This document shows positions 1-8,113 of a DNA stretch of 48,296 nt, in pieces; the stretch's first letter is position 1, and each line of letters begins with the position of its first letter. The DNA is taken from contig NZ_LWHQ01000069.1 in assembly GCF_001653715.1 (NCBI RefSeq), forward strand, positions 1 to 48,296. The letters are read 5' to 3'. A model generated the notes under the pieces. The model saw only the letters and a program-made list of their open reading frames with translations, was not told the DNA's origin and did not search any database. The position numbers and the translations under genes are program-made. This DNA comes from Methylobacterium platani. GTDB taxonomy: Bacteria > Pseudomonadota > Alphaproteobacteria > Rhizobiales > Beijerinckiaceae.

Positions 1-1
1 G

Positions 2-250
2 AGCTTCCTGTCGCGGCGCGGAACGGCGCCGGTGGCGCGCGAGCGCCTTCAGATCCTGCTGGCGCACGAGCGCACCGCCTTCGGCAACTCGGACCTCGTC
101 GCGACCCTGCGCGAGGAGATCCTGGCGGTGATCGCCAAGCACGTCGCCATCGACCAGGACAAGGTCAAGATCACCATGGAGCGGGGCAATTCCGTCTCGA
201 CCCTGGAGATCGACGTCGAGCTGCCGAAGACGCTGCACCGCGCGGCCTGA
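2..250 (+). CDS. minE: MinE, cell division topological specificity factor (5' end just outside window)
   Basis: MinE drives MinD/MinC oscillation at the membrane so that the FtsZ ring forms at mid-cell. The frame opens at base 2 with SFLSRRGTAPVARERLQ, continues through the anti-MinCD helix region (LQILLAHER) and the C-terminal beta/alpha topological domain (EEILAVIAKHV, VKITMERG, TLEIDVELP), and ends at TGA 248-250. Base 1 is a G, so the start ATG most likely has its first two bases outside the window. This would give a protein of 83 residues, a normal MinE length. An internal GTG at 32 is in frame but would cut off conserved N-terminal residues. minC and minD are expected upstream, outside the window. 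Confidence 0.93.
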   Translation, partial: SFLSRRGTAPVARERLQILLAHERTAFGNSDLVATLREEILAVIAKHVAIDQDKVKITMERGNSVSTLEIDVELPKTLHRAA

Positions 251-353
251 GCCGCCGCGCGGCCGACGGCGGTCCACCGCACGGCGTCCGCCCCTTGCGC
301 TCGCGGCCCGCCCGGCCAATCTCAGGCATTCCCCGGGCCGGACGGAGCATGCT

Positions 354-1181
354 TTGGCGGACGCCTTCCCCTTGCAGGACAAGCTGGCCCTGGTCACCGG
401 GGCCGGCGGCGGGATCGGGGCCGCGCTCTCCGCGGGCCTCGCCCGGAGCGGCGCCCGCCTCGTCCTGATCGACCGCGATGCCGAGGGGCTCGCCCGCAGC
501 GAGGCCGTCGTGCGGGCCCTCGGGCGCGAGGTGAGCGCCCACATCCTCGACCTCGCCGAGGCCGACGCCATCGCGGCCCTGCCCGCGGCGGTGGCCGCCC
601 GGCACGGGCCGCTCGATCTCCTGGTCAACAATGCGGGCGTCGCGCTCGCCGGCCGCTTCGCCGATGTCGAGCTCGCCGATTTCGACTGGCTGATGGACGT
701 GAACTTCCGCGCCGTGGTGCGGATGACCCATGCCTTCCTGCCCGTCCTCGAGGGCCGGCCGGCGGCGCAGATCGTCAACCTGTCGAGCCTCTACGGCATC
801 GTCGCCCCGCCGGGCCAGACGGCCTATGCGGCGAGCAAGTTCGCGGTGCGCGGCTTCTCCGAGGCGCTGCGGCACGAATATGCCGGCACGAATCTCGGCG
901 TCAGCGTGGTGCATCCCGGGGGCGTGGCCACGTCAATCGCCCGCAGCGCCCGGGCCGGACCGCGCCTCGATCCCGCCGAGGTCGCCCGGGGCAAGGACGC
1001 CGCCGAGCGCTTCCTGCGGCTCTCGCCCGAGGCGGCGGCGGCGCGCATCCTGCGCGGCATCGCCCGGCGCGAGCCCCGCATCGTCGTCGGCCGCGACGCC
1101 GCCCAGGTGGCGCTGATCCAGCGCCTGATGCCGGTGCGCTACTGGTCGCTTCTCGCCCGCGCCATGGAGCGAACCGCATGA
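354..1181 (+). CDS. Short-chain dehydrogenase/reductase (SDR)
   Basis: A 275-residue NAD(P)-dependent oxidoreductase of the classical SDR family, cytoplasmic. Visible motifs are the nucleotide-binding TGAGGGIG (15-22), NNAG (92-95), active-site Ser 144/145, and Tyr158-x3-Lys162 in the AYAASK segment. The start is TTG at 354 with a purine-rich GGACGGA about ten bases upstream; the ATG at 349 is in another frame. The stop overlaps the start of the next gene (ATGA at 1178-1181), so translation is probably coupled. With the downstream hydrolase and Baeyer-Villiger monooxygenase it could oxidise an alcohol to the ketone the monooxygenase needs. The substrate is unknown and the pathway is inferred from neighbours. 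Confidence 0.88.
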   Translation: MADAFPLQDKLALVTGAGGGIGAALSAGLARSGARLVLIDRDAEGLARSEAVVRALGREVSAHILDLAEADAIAALPAAVAARHGPLDLLVNNAGVALAGRFADVELADFDWLMDVNFRAVVRMTHAFLPVLEGRPAAQIVNLSSLYGIVAPPGQTAYAASKFAVRGFSEALRHEYAGTNLGVSVVHPGGVATSIARSARAGPRLDPAEVARGKDAAERFLRLSPEAAAARILRGIARREPRIVVGRDAAQVALIQRLMPVRYWSLLARAMERTA

Positions 1182-2080
1182 CGAGCCTGCGCGCCCACCT
1201 CTTCACCTGGATCATCCGCTGGCAGGTCCGGCCGAAGATCGCCCGGGCCGGCGGCGACGTCGCGGCGATCCGGCGAGTCATGAACCAGGGAAGCTTCCCC
1301 GATCGCCCCGGCATCGTCTTCCGCGACGGCGAGGTCGGCGGCGTCCCGGGCGAATGGGCCGAGCGCCCGGACCTCGCGCCGGACGCCCCGCGCCTGCTCT
1401 ACCTGCATGGCGGCGGCTTCATCGCCTGCTCGCCCCGCACCCACCGGCCGTTCACCGGGGGCTTCGCCGCACGCGGCTTCCGGGTGTTCTGCCCCGATTA
1501 CCGCCTCGCCCCCGAGCACCCGTTCCCGGCCGCCCTCGACGATGCCGCCGCCTGCTGGTCCGCCTTCGCGACGGCAGGCGCGGCGAGCGTCGCGGGCGAT
1601 TCCGCCGGCGGCAACCTGGCGCTCGCCCTGATGCTGCGGGCGCGCCGGGACGGCCTGCCGCAACCGCAGGCCGCCGTGCTGTTCTCGCCCTCGACCGACA
1701 TGCTCGGCCGCGGCGAGTCGATGCGGACGAATGCCCGCCGCGACGCGATGTTCGATCCCGCCAAGCTGCAGCACCTCGTCGACCTCTACCTCGCCGGGCA
1801 CGACCCGGCCGACCCGCTCGTCTCGCCGCTCGAAGGCGACCCGGCGGGCCTGCCGCCGCTCCTGTTCCACGTCGGCGAGCGGGAGGTGCTGCGCGACGAT
1901 TCCGTGCGCTTCGCCGAGAAGGCGAGGGCGGCGGGGGTCGATGCCACCGTGAAGACCTGGCCGGTGGTGCCGCATGTCTGGCAGCTCGCCCAGTCGTTCC
2001 TGCCGGAGGCGCGCCGCTCCCTGTCGGAGGCCGCCGCCTTTCTGAAGGCCCACGCCCGGGCGCCGGAGGCGGTGCGATGA
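1178..2080 (+). CDS. Alpha/beta hydrolase, hormone-sensitive-lipase-like esterase/lactonase
   Basis: A 300-residue serine hydrolase of the HSL (bacterial family IV) type. It shows the oxyanion motif HGGGF (77-81), the nucleophile elbow GDSAG (Ser142) and a C-terminal His (about 266, VPHVW). The acid residue lies in the VGEREVLRDDS segment, a form seen in lactone and small-ester hydrolases of this family. There is no signal peptide, so it is cytoplasmic. It overlaps both neighbours by ATGA (1178-1181 and 2077-2080), so the three genes are almost certainly one transcript. Hydrolysis of the ester or lactone made by the downstream monooxygenase is the natural inference. The exact substrate cannot be read from sequence. 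Confidence 0.9.
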   Translation: MTSLRAHLFTWIIRWQVRPKIARAGGDVAAIRRVMNQGSFPDRPGIVFRDGEVGGVPGEWAERPDLAPDAPRLLYLHGGGFIACSPRTHRPFTGGFAARGFRVFCPDYRLAPEHPFPAALDDAAACWSAFATAGAASVAGDSAGGNLALALMLRARRDGLPQPQAAVLFSPSTDMLGRGESMRTNARRDAMFDPAKLQHLVDLYLAGHDPADPLVSPLEGDPAGLPPLLFHVGEREVLRDDSVRFAEKARAAGVDATVKTWPVVPHVWQLAQSFLPEARRSLSEAAAFLKAHARAPEAVR

Positions 2081-3621
2081 CGGACGCGCCCGCCCCGCCG
2101 ACGGCGCCCGTCCCGCCGGCACCCTGGCCGGACAAGCCCCTCGACCTCCTGGTGATCGGGGCCGGCTTCTCCGGCCTCGCCATGGCGATCCGCGCCCGGC
2201 AATCGGGCATCGACGACCTCCTGGTGGTCGAGAAGGCGGACGGGGTCGGCGGCACCTGGCACGAGAACACCTATCCGGGCGCCGCCTGCGACATCCCGGC
2301 CCATCTCTACGCGCTCTCCTTCGCCCCGAAGCCCGACTGGAGCCGGACCTATGCCGGCCAGCCGGAGATCGCCGCCTACCTGCGCGACCTGGTCGACCGG
2401 TTCGACCTGGGGCGGCACCTGTCCCTCTCCACCGCCGTCACCGGCGCGGTCTGGGACGGGGCGCGGGCGCTGTGGCGGGTCGAGACCGATCGCGGCCCGC
2501 TCGAGGCCCGGGTGCTGGTCTCCGGCATGGGGGCGCTGCACCATCCGGCGCTGCCCGCGATCCCCGGCCTGCACACCTTTCTAGGATCGCTCTTCCACAC
2601 CTCGGGCTGGGACCACGGCGTTGACCTGCGGGCCAGGCGCGTCGGGATCATCGGCACGGGGGCGAGCGCGATCCAGGTCGTGCCGGCGATCGCGCCAGAG
2701 GTCGGGCATCTCACCCTGTTCCAGCGCACGCCCCCCTGGGTGATGCCGCGCAACGACCGGCCGATCGGCCCGCGGATGCAGGCGCTGTTCCGCCGCCTGC
2801 CCGCCGCGCGCCGTGCCCTGCGCGAGGTCCAGTTCCGGGTGCGGGAGGCGCGGGCGGCGCTCGGCTTCATCCGGGTCTCGCGCCTCACCCGCCTCGCGGA
2901 AGCCGCGAGCCGGCACCACCTGCGCCGGCAGGTCGCCGATCCGGCCTTGCGCGCCCGGCTGACCCCGCCCTACCGCCTCGGCTGCAAGCGGGTGCTGATC
3001 TCGGACGATTTCTACCCGGCCCTGGCCCGGCCGAACGTGACGCTCGAGACCGATCCGATCCGAACCGTCACCCCGGACGGCGTGACGATGGCGGATGGCC
3101 GCCACCACCCCCTCGACGTGTTGGTGCTGGCCACCGGCTTCGATGTCACCGCGTCGCTCGCCCGGGTGCCGGTGGTCGGCCGCGACGGCCTGATCCTGGC
3201 GCGCGCCTGGGGCGAGCGGGTGGCGGCGCATCGCGGGGTCGCGCTCGCGGGCTTCCCCAACTTCTTCATGCTGCTCGGCCCCAATACGGGTCTCGGCCAC
3301 AACTCCGTGGTGCTGATGATCGAGGCGCAGGTCGAGTACGTGCTCGCCTGCCTCGCCGAGATGCGGGCGCGCGACCTGTCGGCGATCGAGCCGACGCCCG
3401 AGGCGCAGGCGCGCGACCTCGCCGACCTCGAGGCGCGGCTCGCGGGGAGCATCTGGCAGCAAGGCGGCTGCGCCAGCTGGTACCAGGACGCCGCCGGCCG
3501 CAACGTCGCGCTCTGGCCCGGCACCGTCCTCGCCTACCAGCGGGCGATGCGGGTGCCGGACTGGAGCGAATTCGTCCTGACGCCGGCCCGGGGCCGGACC
3601 CGCGCCGCGCAAGAGTCGTGA
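2077..3621 (+). CDS. Flavin-containing monooxygenase, Baeyer-Villiger type
   Basis: A 514-residue FAD/NADPH monooxygenase. It has the FAD-binding GAGFSG (28-33), the GGTWHENTYPGAACDIPAHLY block typical of Baeyer-Villiger enzymes, the fingerprint FxGxxxHxxxW (Phe168, His174, Trp178), and a second Rossmann motif GTGASAIQ (193-200) for NADPH. In the fingerprint the usual final Pro is Asp179, a tolerated variant. The ATG at 2077 overlaps the hydrolase stop; longer in-frame extensions run antisense-like through the hydrolase and are rejected. Predicted reaction: insertion of oxygen beside a ketone to give an ester or lactone. The layout resembles mycobacterial mymA-type and alicyclic-ketone clusters, but no regulator or transporter accompanies it. 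Confidence 0.93.
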   Translation: MTDAPAPPTAPVPPAPWPDKPLDLLVIGAGFSGLAMAIRARQSGIDDLLVVEKADGVGGTWHENTYPGAACDIPAHLYALSFAPKPDWSRTYAGQPEIAAYLRDLVDRFDLGRHLSLSTAVTGAVWDGARALWRVETDRGPLEARVLVSGMGALHHPALPAIPGLHTFLGSLFHTSGWDHGVDLRARRVGIIGTGASAIQVVPAIAPEVGHLTLFQRTPPWVMPRNDRPIGPRMQALFRRLPAARRALREVQFRVREARAALGFIRVSRLTRLAEAASRHHLRRQVADPALRARLTPPYRLGCKRVLISDDFYPALARPNVTLETDPIRTVTPDGVTMADGRHHPLDVLVLATGFDVTASLARVPVVGRDGLILARAWGERVAAHRGVALAGFPNFFMLLGPNTGLGHNSVVLMIEAQVEYVLACLAEMRARDLSAIEPTPEAQARDLADLEARLAGSIWQQGGCASWYQDAAGRNVALWPGTVLAYQRAMRVPDWSEFVLTPARGRTRAAQES

Positions 3622-3651
3622 ATCGCATCGCTGCGCTGCGGCGATAGTGCT

Positions 3652-3679
3652 TTGCGCCCGTCACGGACGCATGCTATCG
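3652..3679 (+). promoter_or_regulatory. Possible guaB promoter
   Basis: TTGCGC (3652-3657) and CTATCG (3674-3679) are separated by 16 bp, a loose sigma-70-like arrangement about 120 bp before guaB. The same TTGC(N2)-N16-CTATCG pattern occurs before purS at 18125-18152. Both genes are purine biosynthetic, but two sites are too few to claim a shared element. Confidence 0.33.
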
Positions 3680-3797
3680 GCCGGTGCCAACTCAAGACAG
3701 GCATTGGCCGGGCAAATCGCCCGGCGCGACGCCGATTTCGCGGCCGGTCCAGGGGTGCCTCATGCCCGTGGACGCCGCACGCACCAGGAGTTGGTTC

Positions 3798-5291
3798 ATG
3801 GCCCGCATCAGCACCGATACGATCATCGAGGGCCTGACCTTCGACGACGTCCTGCTCCGTCCCGCCGCATCCTCGGTGATGCCGGCCGAGGTGAATCTCG
3901 GCACGCGGCTCACCCGCACGATCAAGCTCAACATGCCGATCATCGCCTCGGCGATGGACACGGTGACCGAGGCCCGGATGGCCATCGCGATGGCGCAGAA
4001 CGGCGGCCTCGGGGTGATCCACCGCAACCTCGAGCCGCCGGAGCAGGCCGAGCAGGTGCGGCTCGTCAAGAAGTACGAATCCGGCATGGTGCTCAACCCG
4101 ATCACCATCCACCCGGACGAGACCCTGGCCGACGCCTACCTCCTGATGCGCCAGCACGGCATCTCGGGCATCCCGGTGGTCGAGCGCGGCCCCAACGGCT
4201 CGCGCGGCAAGCTCGCCGGCATCCTGACCAACCGCGACACGCGCTTCGCCACCGACCAGAGCCAGCCGGTCGCCGAGCTGATGACCCGCGACCGGCTGAT
4301 CACCGTGCGCGAGGGCGTGACCCAGGACGAGGCCAAGCGCCTGCTGCACCAGTTCCGCATCGAGAAGCTGCTCGTCGTCGACGACCACTACCGCTGCATC
4401 GGGCTCATCACCGTCAAGGACATCGAGAAGCAGGTCGCCTACCCGAACGCGATCAAGGACGAGCAGGGCCGCCTGCGGGTCGCCGCCGCCACCACGACCG
4501 GCGACGGCGGGTTCGAGCGGGCCGAGCGCCTGATCGATGCCGGCTGCGACGTGATCGTGGTCGACACCGCCCACGGCCACTCGGCCAAGGTGCTGGAGAG
4601 CGTGCGCCGGGTGAAGACCCTGTCGAACGCCGTCCAGGTCATCGCCGGCAACGTCGCGACCCGCGAGGGCGCGAAGGCCCTGATCGATGCCGGCGCCGAC
4701 GCGATCAAGGTCGGCATCGGCCCGGGCTCGATCTGCACCACCCGCATCGTCGCCGGCGTCGGCGTGCCCCAGCTCACCGCCATCATGGAGGCGGTCGAGG
4801 CCGGCAACGAGGCCGACGTGCCGGTGATCGCCGACGGCGGCATCAAGTATTCGGGCGACCTCGCCAAGGCGATCGCCGCCGGTGCCTCGGTGGCGATGCT
4901 CGGCTCGCTGCTCGCGGGCACCGACGAGGCCCCGGGCGAGGTGTTCCTGTACCAGGGCCGCTCGTACAAGAGCTATCGCGGCATGGGCTCGGTCGGCGCC
5001 ATGGCGCGCGGCTCGGCCGACCGCTACTTCCAGGCCGAGGTCAGCGACACCCACAAGCTCGTGCCGGAGGGCATCGAGGGCCAGGTCCCCTACAAGGGCC
5101 CGGTCGCCGCGGTGCTGCACCAGCTCTCGGGCGGGCTTCGCGCCGCCATGGGCTATGTCGGCGCCCCGTCGATCCCCGAGATGCAGGAGAAGGCGCAGTT
5201 CATCCGCATCACCAATGCGGGCCTGCGCGAGAGCCACGTCCACGATGTGACGATCACCCGCGAGAGCCCGAACTATCCGGGGCGGGTATGA
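3798..5291 (+). CDS. guaB: Inosine-5'-monophosphate dehydrogenase
   Basis: IMP dehydrogenase oxidises IMP to XMP with NAD, the first committed step to GMP; cytoplasmic tetramer. The 497-residue protein has the normal length: a catalytic TIM barrel interrupted by a CBS-domain pair (about 97-215) and the active-site loop GIGPGSICTTR with the nucleophile Cys313. I chose the ATG at 3798 because it follows AGGAG (3786-3790) at good spacing and begins MARISTDTIIEGLTFDDVLL, like other family members. An upstream in-frame ATG at 3684 would add 38 residues with no family support. The gene is monocistronic in appearance, followed by a hairpin at 5308-5332 and then intergenic repeats. Confidence 0.97.
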   Translation: MARISTDTIIEGLTFDDVLLRPAASSVMPAEVNLGTRLTRTIKLNMPIIASAMDTVTEARMAIAMAQNGGLGVIHRNLEPPEQAEQVRLVKKYESGMVLNPITIHPDETLADAYLLMRQHGISGIPVVERGPNGSRGKLAGILTNRDTRFATDQSQPVAELMTRDRLITVREGVTQDEAKRLLHQFRIEKLLVVDDHYRCIGLITVKDIEKQVAYPNAIKDEQGRLRVAAATTTGDGGFERAERLIDAGCDVIVVDTAHGHSAKVLESVRRVKTLSNAVQVIAGNVATREGAKALIDAGADAIKVGIGPGSICTTRIVAGVGVPQLTAIMEAVEAGNEADVPVIADGGIKYSGDLAKAIAAGASVAMLGSLLAGTDEAPGEVFLYQGRSYKSYRGMGSVGAMARGSADRYFQAEVSDTHKLVPEGIEGQVPYKGPVAAVLHQLSGGLRAAMGYVGAPSIPEMQEKAQFIRITNAGLRESHVHDVTITRESPNYPGRV

Positions 5292-5307
5292 CCGGCCTTC
5301 GACCGGA

Positions 5308-5332
5308 CGCGACTCGATAAATATCAGTCGCG
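5308..5332 (+). terminator. Hairpin after guaB
   Basis: CGCGACT (5308-5314) pairs with AGTCGCG (5326-5332), and inside it GATA pairs with TATC around an AA loop, with one unpaired C. It starts 17 bases after the guaB stop. No T-run follows, so termination is plausible but unproven. Confidence 0.5.
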
Positions 5333-5386
5333 GGATCCCCTCTCCCGAGTGGGCAGGGCTGTCCTGGGAAAAGAAGGGGCGCGTCT

Positions 5387-5534
5387 CCCCTCTCCCGTGT
5401 GGGAGAGGGGCCGGGGGTGAGGGTGACACGCTTCCGTATGAATCACTGAGCGTGGTGCTGGTAGCGGCACGGTCAGAGGCGACTCAGAACCGTGCCACCC
5501 GCACCCCTAACCCCTCTCCCACACGGGAGAGGGG
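5387..5534. repeat. Inverted pair of palindromic intergenic repeats (REP/BIME-like)
   Basis: A 24-bp palindrome reading CCCCTCTCCC-GTGT-GGGAGAGGGG lies at 5387-5410. It is followed by a G-rich tail, CCGGGGGTGAGGGTG. The reverse complement of the same unit, tail included (CACCCGCACCCCTAA before the palindrome), lies at 5500-5534. The two copies face each other and could form one long stem. A third palindrome copy occurs at 37908-37931, after secA. This is the structure of a dispersed repetitive extragenic palindrome family; the mobilising enzyme is not in the window. Confidence 0.85.
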
Positions 5535-5591
5535 GACGCGCTCTGCTCGTCAGTATGCGCAGTGAGCTATTCAGGTGAACCACTGGCGGGC

Positions 5592-5972
5592 TCACCCCCC
5601 CTGCGCCCCTCCGGGCACCGGCCCCAGCCGCTTCGCCAGTCGCTCGATCCGCTCGGCGGTGCGCTGCACGGTCTCGGCCAGCCGCGCCTCGGCGCCCTCG
5701 CGCTCGGCGGTGCCGGCGTTGGCGGATTCCCGCAGGGCCGCAGTCTCGCGCTCCATCGCCTCCATCCGGCGCCGGGTCTCGGCGAGCTCGTCCGCGAGGG
5801 TGAGCGCCGCCATCACGTGCAGACGCATGTCGCCGATCTCGCCGAAGGCCTTGCGCATGTCGCCGATGCGGGCGTCGAAGCTCGCGGCCAGCCCTTCCAG
5901 GTGGCTCTCCTCGCCCTCGCCGCAGGCCATGCGGTAGGTCTTGCCGGCGATGGTGACCGTCACTTGAGGCAT
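5592..5972 (-). CDS. zapA: Cell division protein ZapA
   Basis: ZapA is a small cytoplasmic protein that bundles FtsZ filaments. The 126-residue product begins MPQVTVTIAGKTYRMACGEGEE, the family signature (V-T-I-x-G-x-x-Y followed by the acidic stretch). It continues with the helical H-LEGLAASFDARI segment and a C-terminal coiled coil rich in Arg/Glu/Ala (about 65-115). The C-terminal tail is longer than in enterobacterial ZapA but typical of alphaproteobacteria. It lies 53 bp downstream of a DUF4164 gene on the same strand, the usual arrangement in this order, so the two are probably cotranscribed. Confidence 0.92.
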   Translation of the reverse strand: MPQVTVTIAGKTYRMACGEGEESHLEGLAASFDARIGDMRKAFGEIGDMRLHVMAALTLADELAETRRRMEAMERETAALRESANAGTAEREGAEARLAETVQRTAERIERLAKRLGPVPGGAQGG

Positions 5973-6025
5973 CGCCCCCTCCTCGCACGCTTGAAACGCC
6001 CGTCCAGGACACCGGGTCCCGGACG

Positions 6026-6319
6026 TCAGCCCTCGCCCCGCTCGCCGGTGCGGCCGAGCACGCCCTCGACGGAGCCGATGGCGCGGCCGAGGCGATGGTC
6101 GACCTCGTCGGTCACCGACTGCATCTCGGCGAGGCGGGCGGTCGCCCCGTCGAGCTCGGCGGCGAGCCGGGCCCGGTCGTCGCGCATGATCTCCAGCTCG
6201 GTCTCGAGATCGCCGTGGCTGCGCTCCGCGTCGAGCCGGCGCGCCACCGCGGATTCGAGCAGGGCCACCGAGGCTTCGAGACGGCGCAGCGCATCCTCCA
6301 CCGCTGCGGTCATGCTCAC
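6026..6319 (-). CDS. DUF4164 family coiled-coil protein
   Basis: A 97-residue, almost wholly helical protein: AVEDALRRLEASVALLESAVARRL and following heptads to about residue 75 predict a coiled coil; there is no membrane segment or signal peptide. Proteins of this type (DUF4164) are commonly encoded directly upstream of zapA in Rhizobiales. A role with ZapA in division is therefore suspected but, as far as I know, not established. Two start codons are possible two residues apart (6319 and 6313); I use the outer one. The gap to zapA (53 bp) has a GGAGG-like site before the zapA ATG. Confidence 0.85.
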   Translation of the reverse strand: MSMTAAVEDALRRLEASVALLESAVARRLDAERSHGDLETELEIMRDDRARLAAELDGATARLAEMQSVTDEVDHRLGRAIGSVEGVLGRTGERGEG

Positions 6320-6450
6320 CTCCGAATGAAACGCCGACTGGAAACGCGGGACTACGTGACCGAAACCCTAAAGGCCAGGGCCGTACCTCGCAATCGCCGG
6401 GCCGGGGCCGCCCCGGGCGGGAAGCCCGCGCTGGGGATAGCGGGGGCGGA

Positions 6451-7605
6451 TCACGCGGCGGCCGCCACCTCCAGGCGGTTCCGCCCGCCCGCCTTGGCGC
6501 GGTAGAGCGCGCGGTCGGCGGCCGAGAGCAGGGACGACAGGTCGTCGAGGCCGGGCCGCGCCGCCGCGAGGCCGACGCTGACCGTCGCCGGGATGCCGGG
6601 GCCCTCGCCCTGCCGCCCCGCGCCCGCGAAGCGGCGGGCGATCTCCTCGCCGGTCCGCCGCGCCGCGGCGACGTCGCGCCCCGGCAGCAGGGCGGCGAAT
6701 TCCTCGCCGCCGAGCCGGGCGACCAGGGCGTCGGGCCCGGCGATCCGGCGGGCGGTCTCGGCGAACAGCCGCAGCACCGCGTCGCCGGCGGCGTGGCCGT
6801 GGCGGTCGTTGATCGCCTTGAAGTGGTCGAGGTCGAAGGCGAGGAGCGCCGCCGGCCGGTCCGGCCCGCGGTCCCGCAGCAGCCGCTCGCCCTCCTCGAA
6901 GAAGCCGTGGCGGTTGGACAGCCCGGTGAGGTAGTCGGTGCGCGAGGCCGCGACCGCCTGGGCCTGCGCCTCCTCGCGCACCAGCGCGATCAGGCTCATC
7001 GGCATCGCGACCGAGTAGAGCACGCCCTCGTACATCGTGATCTTGCCGAAGACCGGCAGCAGCGCCTCGCCGTAGGCGGCGACGAGGAACGGCGTCAGGA
7101 CCGCCCGCACCAGGTTGAACAGGCCGTGGCCGGCCGCGATCGCGATCACCACCGGGCGCGAGCGCAGGCCCCGGGCCGTGCGGCTGCGCCGGACGGCCAG
7201 AGCGGTGAGGCCGCAGGCCAGCACGATCGGCAGCGACGCGACGTAGTTCCAGAACGCCCCGGGGAAATGCACGCCGACCGTGGCCCACAGGAGCGCCAGG
7301 GCCGCCAGCACCGCCAGCGGACGGCGCAGCCGCGCCGGCCCGTCGAGGCTCGCCGCGCCGTGGAACACCAGCAGGTACCCCGCCACGATCAGCAGGTTGG
7401 CGAGCGCCGCGCCGCCGACGCCCGGCACCAGGGCCCGGTTCATCGCCACGACGAGGCCCGCCGCGAAGGACAGGTAGGCGCCGGCCCAGATCCCGAGAAC
7501 GCGCGCCCGCGCCGGATGGGCCTGACGCTCCCACAAGGTCATCGCGACGGCGACGAGCAGCGTCCCGACGATCAGGGCGTAGAGGGTATGAAGATCGATC
7601 TGCAT
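6451..7605 (-). CDS. Membrane-bound diguanylate cyclase (GGDEF domain)
   Basis: Makes the second messenger cyclic di-GMP from two GTP. The 384-residue protein has about six hydrophobic segments in residues 8-210, resembling no named sensor domain I can assign. A GGDEF domain follows: DYLTGLSNRHGF (224-235), FDLDHFKAINDRHGH (257-271) and the active-site motif GGEEF (299-303), so it should be catalytically competent. The allosteric RxxD inhibition site expected just before the motif reads GPDA, so product feedback is probably lost. The start at 7605 gives MQIDLHTLYALIVG, leading straight into the first membrane segment; an upstream start at 7680 would add 25 unlikely residues. No phosphodiesterase (EAL) domain is present. 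Confidence 0.9.
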   Translation of the reverse strand: MQIDLHTLYALIVGTLLVAVAMTLWERQAHPARARVLGIWAGAYLSFAAGLVVAMNRALVPGVGGAALANLLIVAGYLLVFHGAASLDGPARLRRPLAVLAALALLWATVGVHFPGAFWNYVASLPIVLACGLTALAVRRSRTARGLRSRPVVIAIAAGHGLFNLVRAVLTPFLVAAYGEALLPVFGKITMYEGVLYSVAMPMSLIALVREEAQAQAVAASRTDYLTGLSNRHGFFEEGERLLRDRGPDRPAALLAFDLDHFKAINDRHGHAAGDAVLRLFAETARRIAGPDALVARLGGEEFAALLPGRDVAAARRTGEEIARRFAGAGRQGEGPGIPATVSVGLAAARPGLDDLSSLLSAADRALYRAKAGGRNRLEVAAAA

Positions 7606-8113
7606 CGCTGTCGTCACCTGTACTCGACGACCTACCTGCGATCCGGCGTAAATTTGGTTACAGAACGGGCCGTCTCTCACCCGTCGTGCGGCATGGTTAA
7701 GTCGGGCCTGACCGGATCGTTACAGATGCCGAAGCCCGATCGCGCCGCCGATTCCGGGGCGGGAGACCGCCCGCGGGGCTCCGGAACGGGTTTTCCCCAA
7801 GCTGGGCCCTGAGTTTGACACGCCCCGGCGCCATGTTAGGAAGCCGGCGCCCCGCCAGGCGGCTGTCGCCGGCGGACAGACAGATACGAGCTGCCGTGAC
7901 GCCTCCCGTGCCCCCCGCCAGCGCCGTCCCCGCCGGGACGGCCGGCGCGTCCGGGACCACGAGCGCAGCGCGATCCGGCGGCCCGGCCCGGCCCCGCCCG
8001 GTCATCCCCCACGCCCGTCGCCCCGGCGCCCGCCGCGCGGCCCGGCTCGCCGCGGGGCCCGGCCCCCGCGGCCCGATACCCCCCGATCACCCAGCCCTCA
8101 AGGGAGAGCACAC
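7606..8113. other. Divergent intergenic region before gap
   Basis: 508 bp between the diguanylate cyclase and gap starts, with no credible gene. The half near the cyclase is of mixed composition. The half before gap (about 7850-8100) is extremely C/G-rich, and its open frames are low-complexity Arg/Pro/Ala without family resemblance. It contains the candidate gap promoter at 7815-7842 and would then form a long leader. Confidence 0.6.
7815..7842 (+). promoter_or_regulatory. Candidate gap promoter
   Basis: A perfect TTGACA (7815-7820) is followed after 16 bp by TAGGAA (7837-7842), a weak -10. If used, transcription starts near 7850 and leaves a GC-rich leader of about 260 nt before the gap ATG. 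Confidence 0.42.

Larger units (their letters stand above)
5292..5591. other. Non-coding gap between guaB and zapA, filled by repeats
   Basis: No convincing coding sequence lies in these 300 bp between two convergent genes. They hold the guaB hairpin, a degenerate repeat copy (5337-5356), an inverted pair of palindromic repeats (5387-5534) and a small central hairpin (GGCACGGT 5466-5473 with ACCGTGCC 5489-5496). Confidence 0.7.

Noticed and set aside
3534..5429. 631-codon minus-strand frame opposite guaB
   Set aside because: Low-complexity His/Asp/Leu/Gly composition with no family signature; the opposite strand encodes a perfect GuaB.
5411..5591. 6S RNA gene next to zapA
   Set aside because: 6S RNA often lies by zapA, but the space here is occupied by the palindromic repeats and I could not recognise the long bulged-hairpin form.
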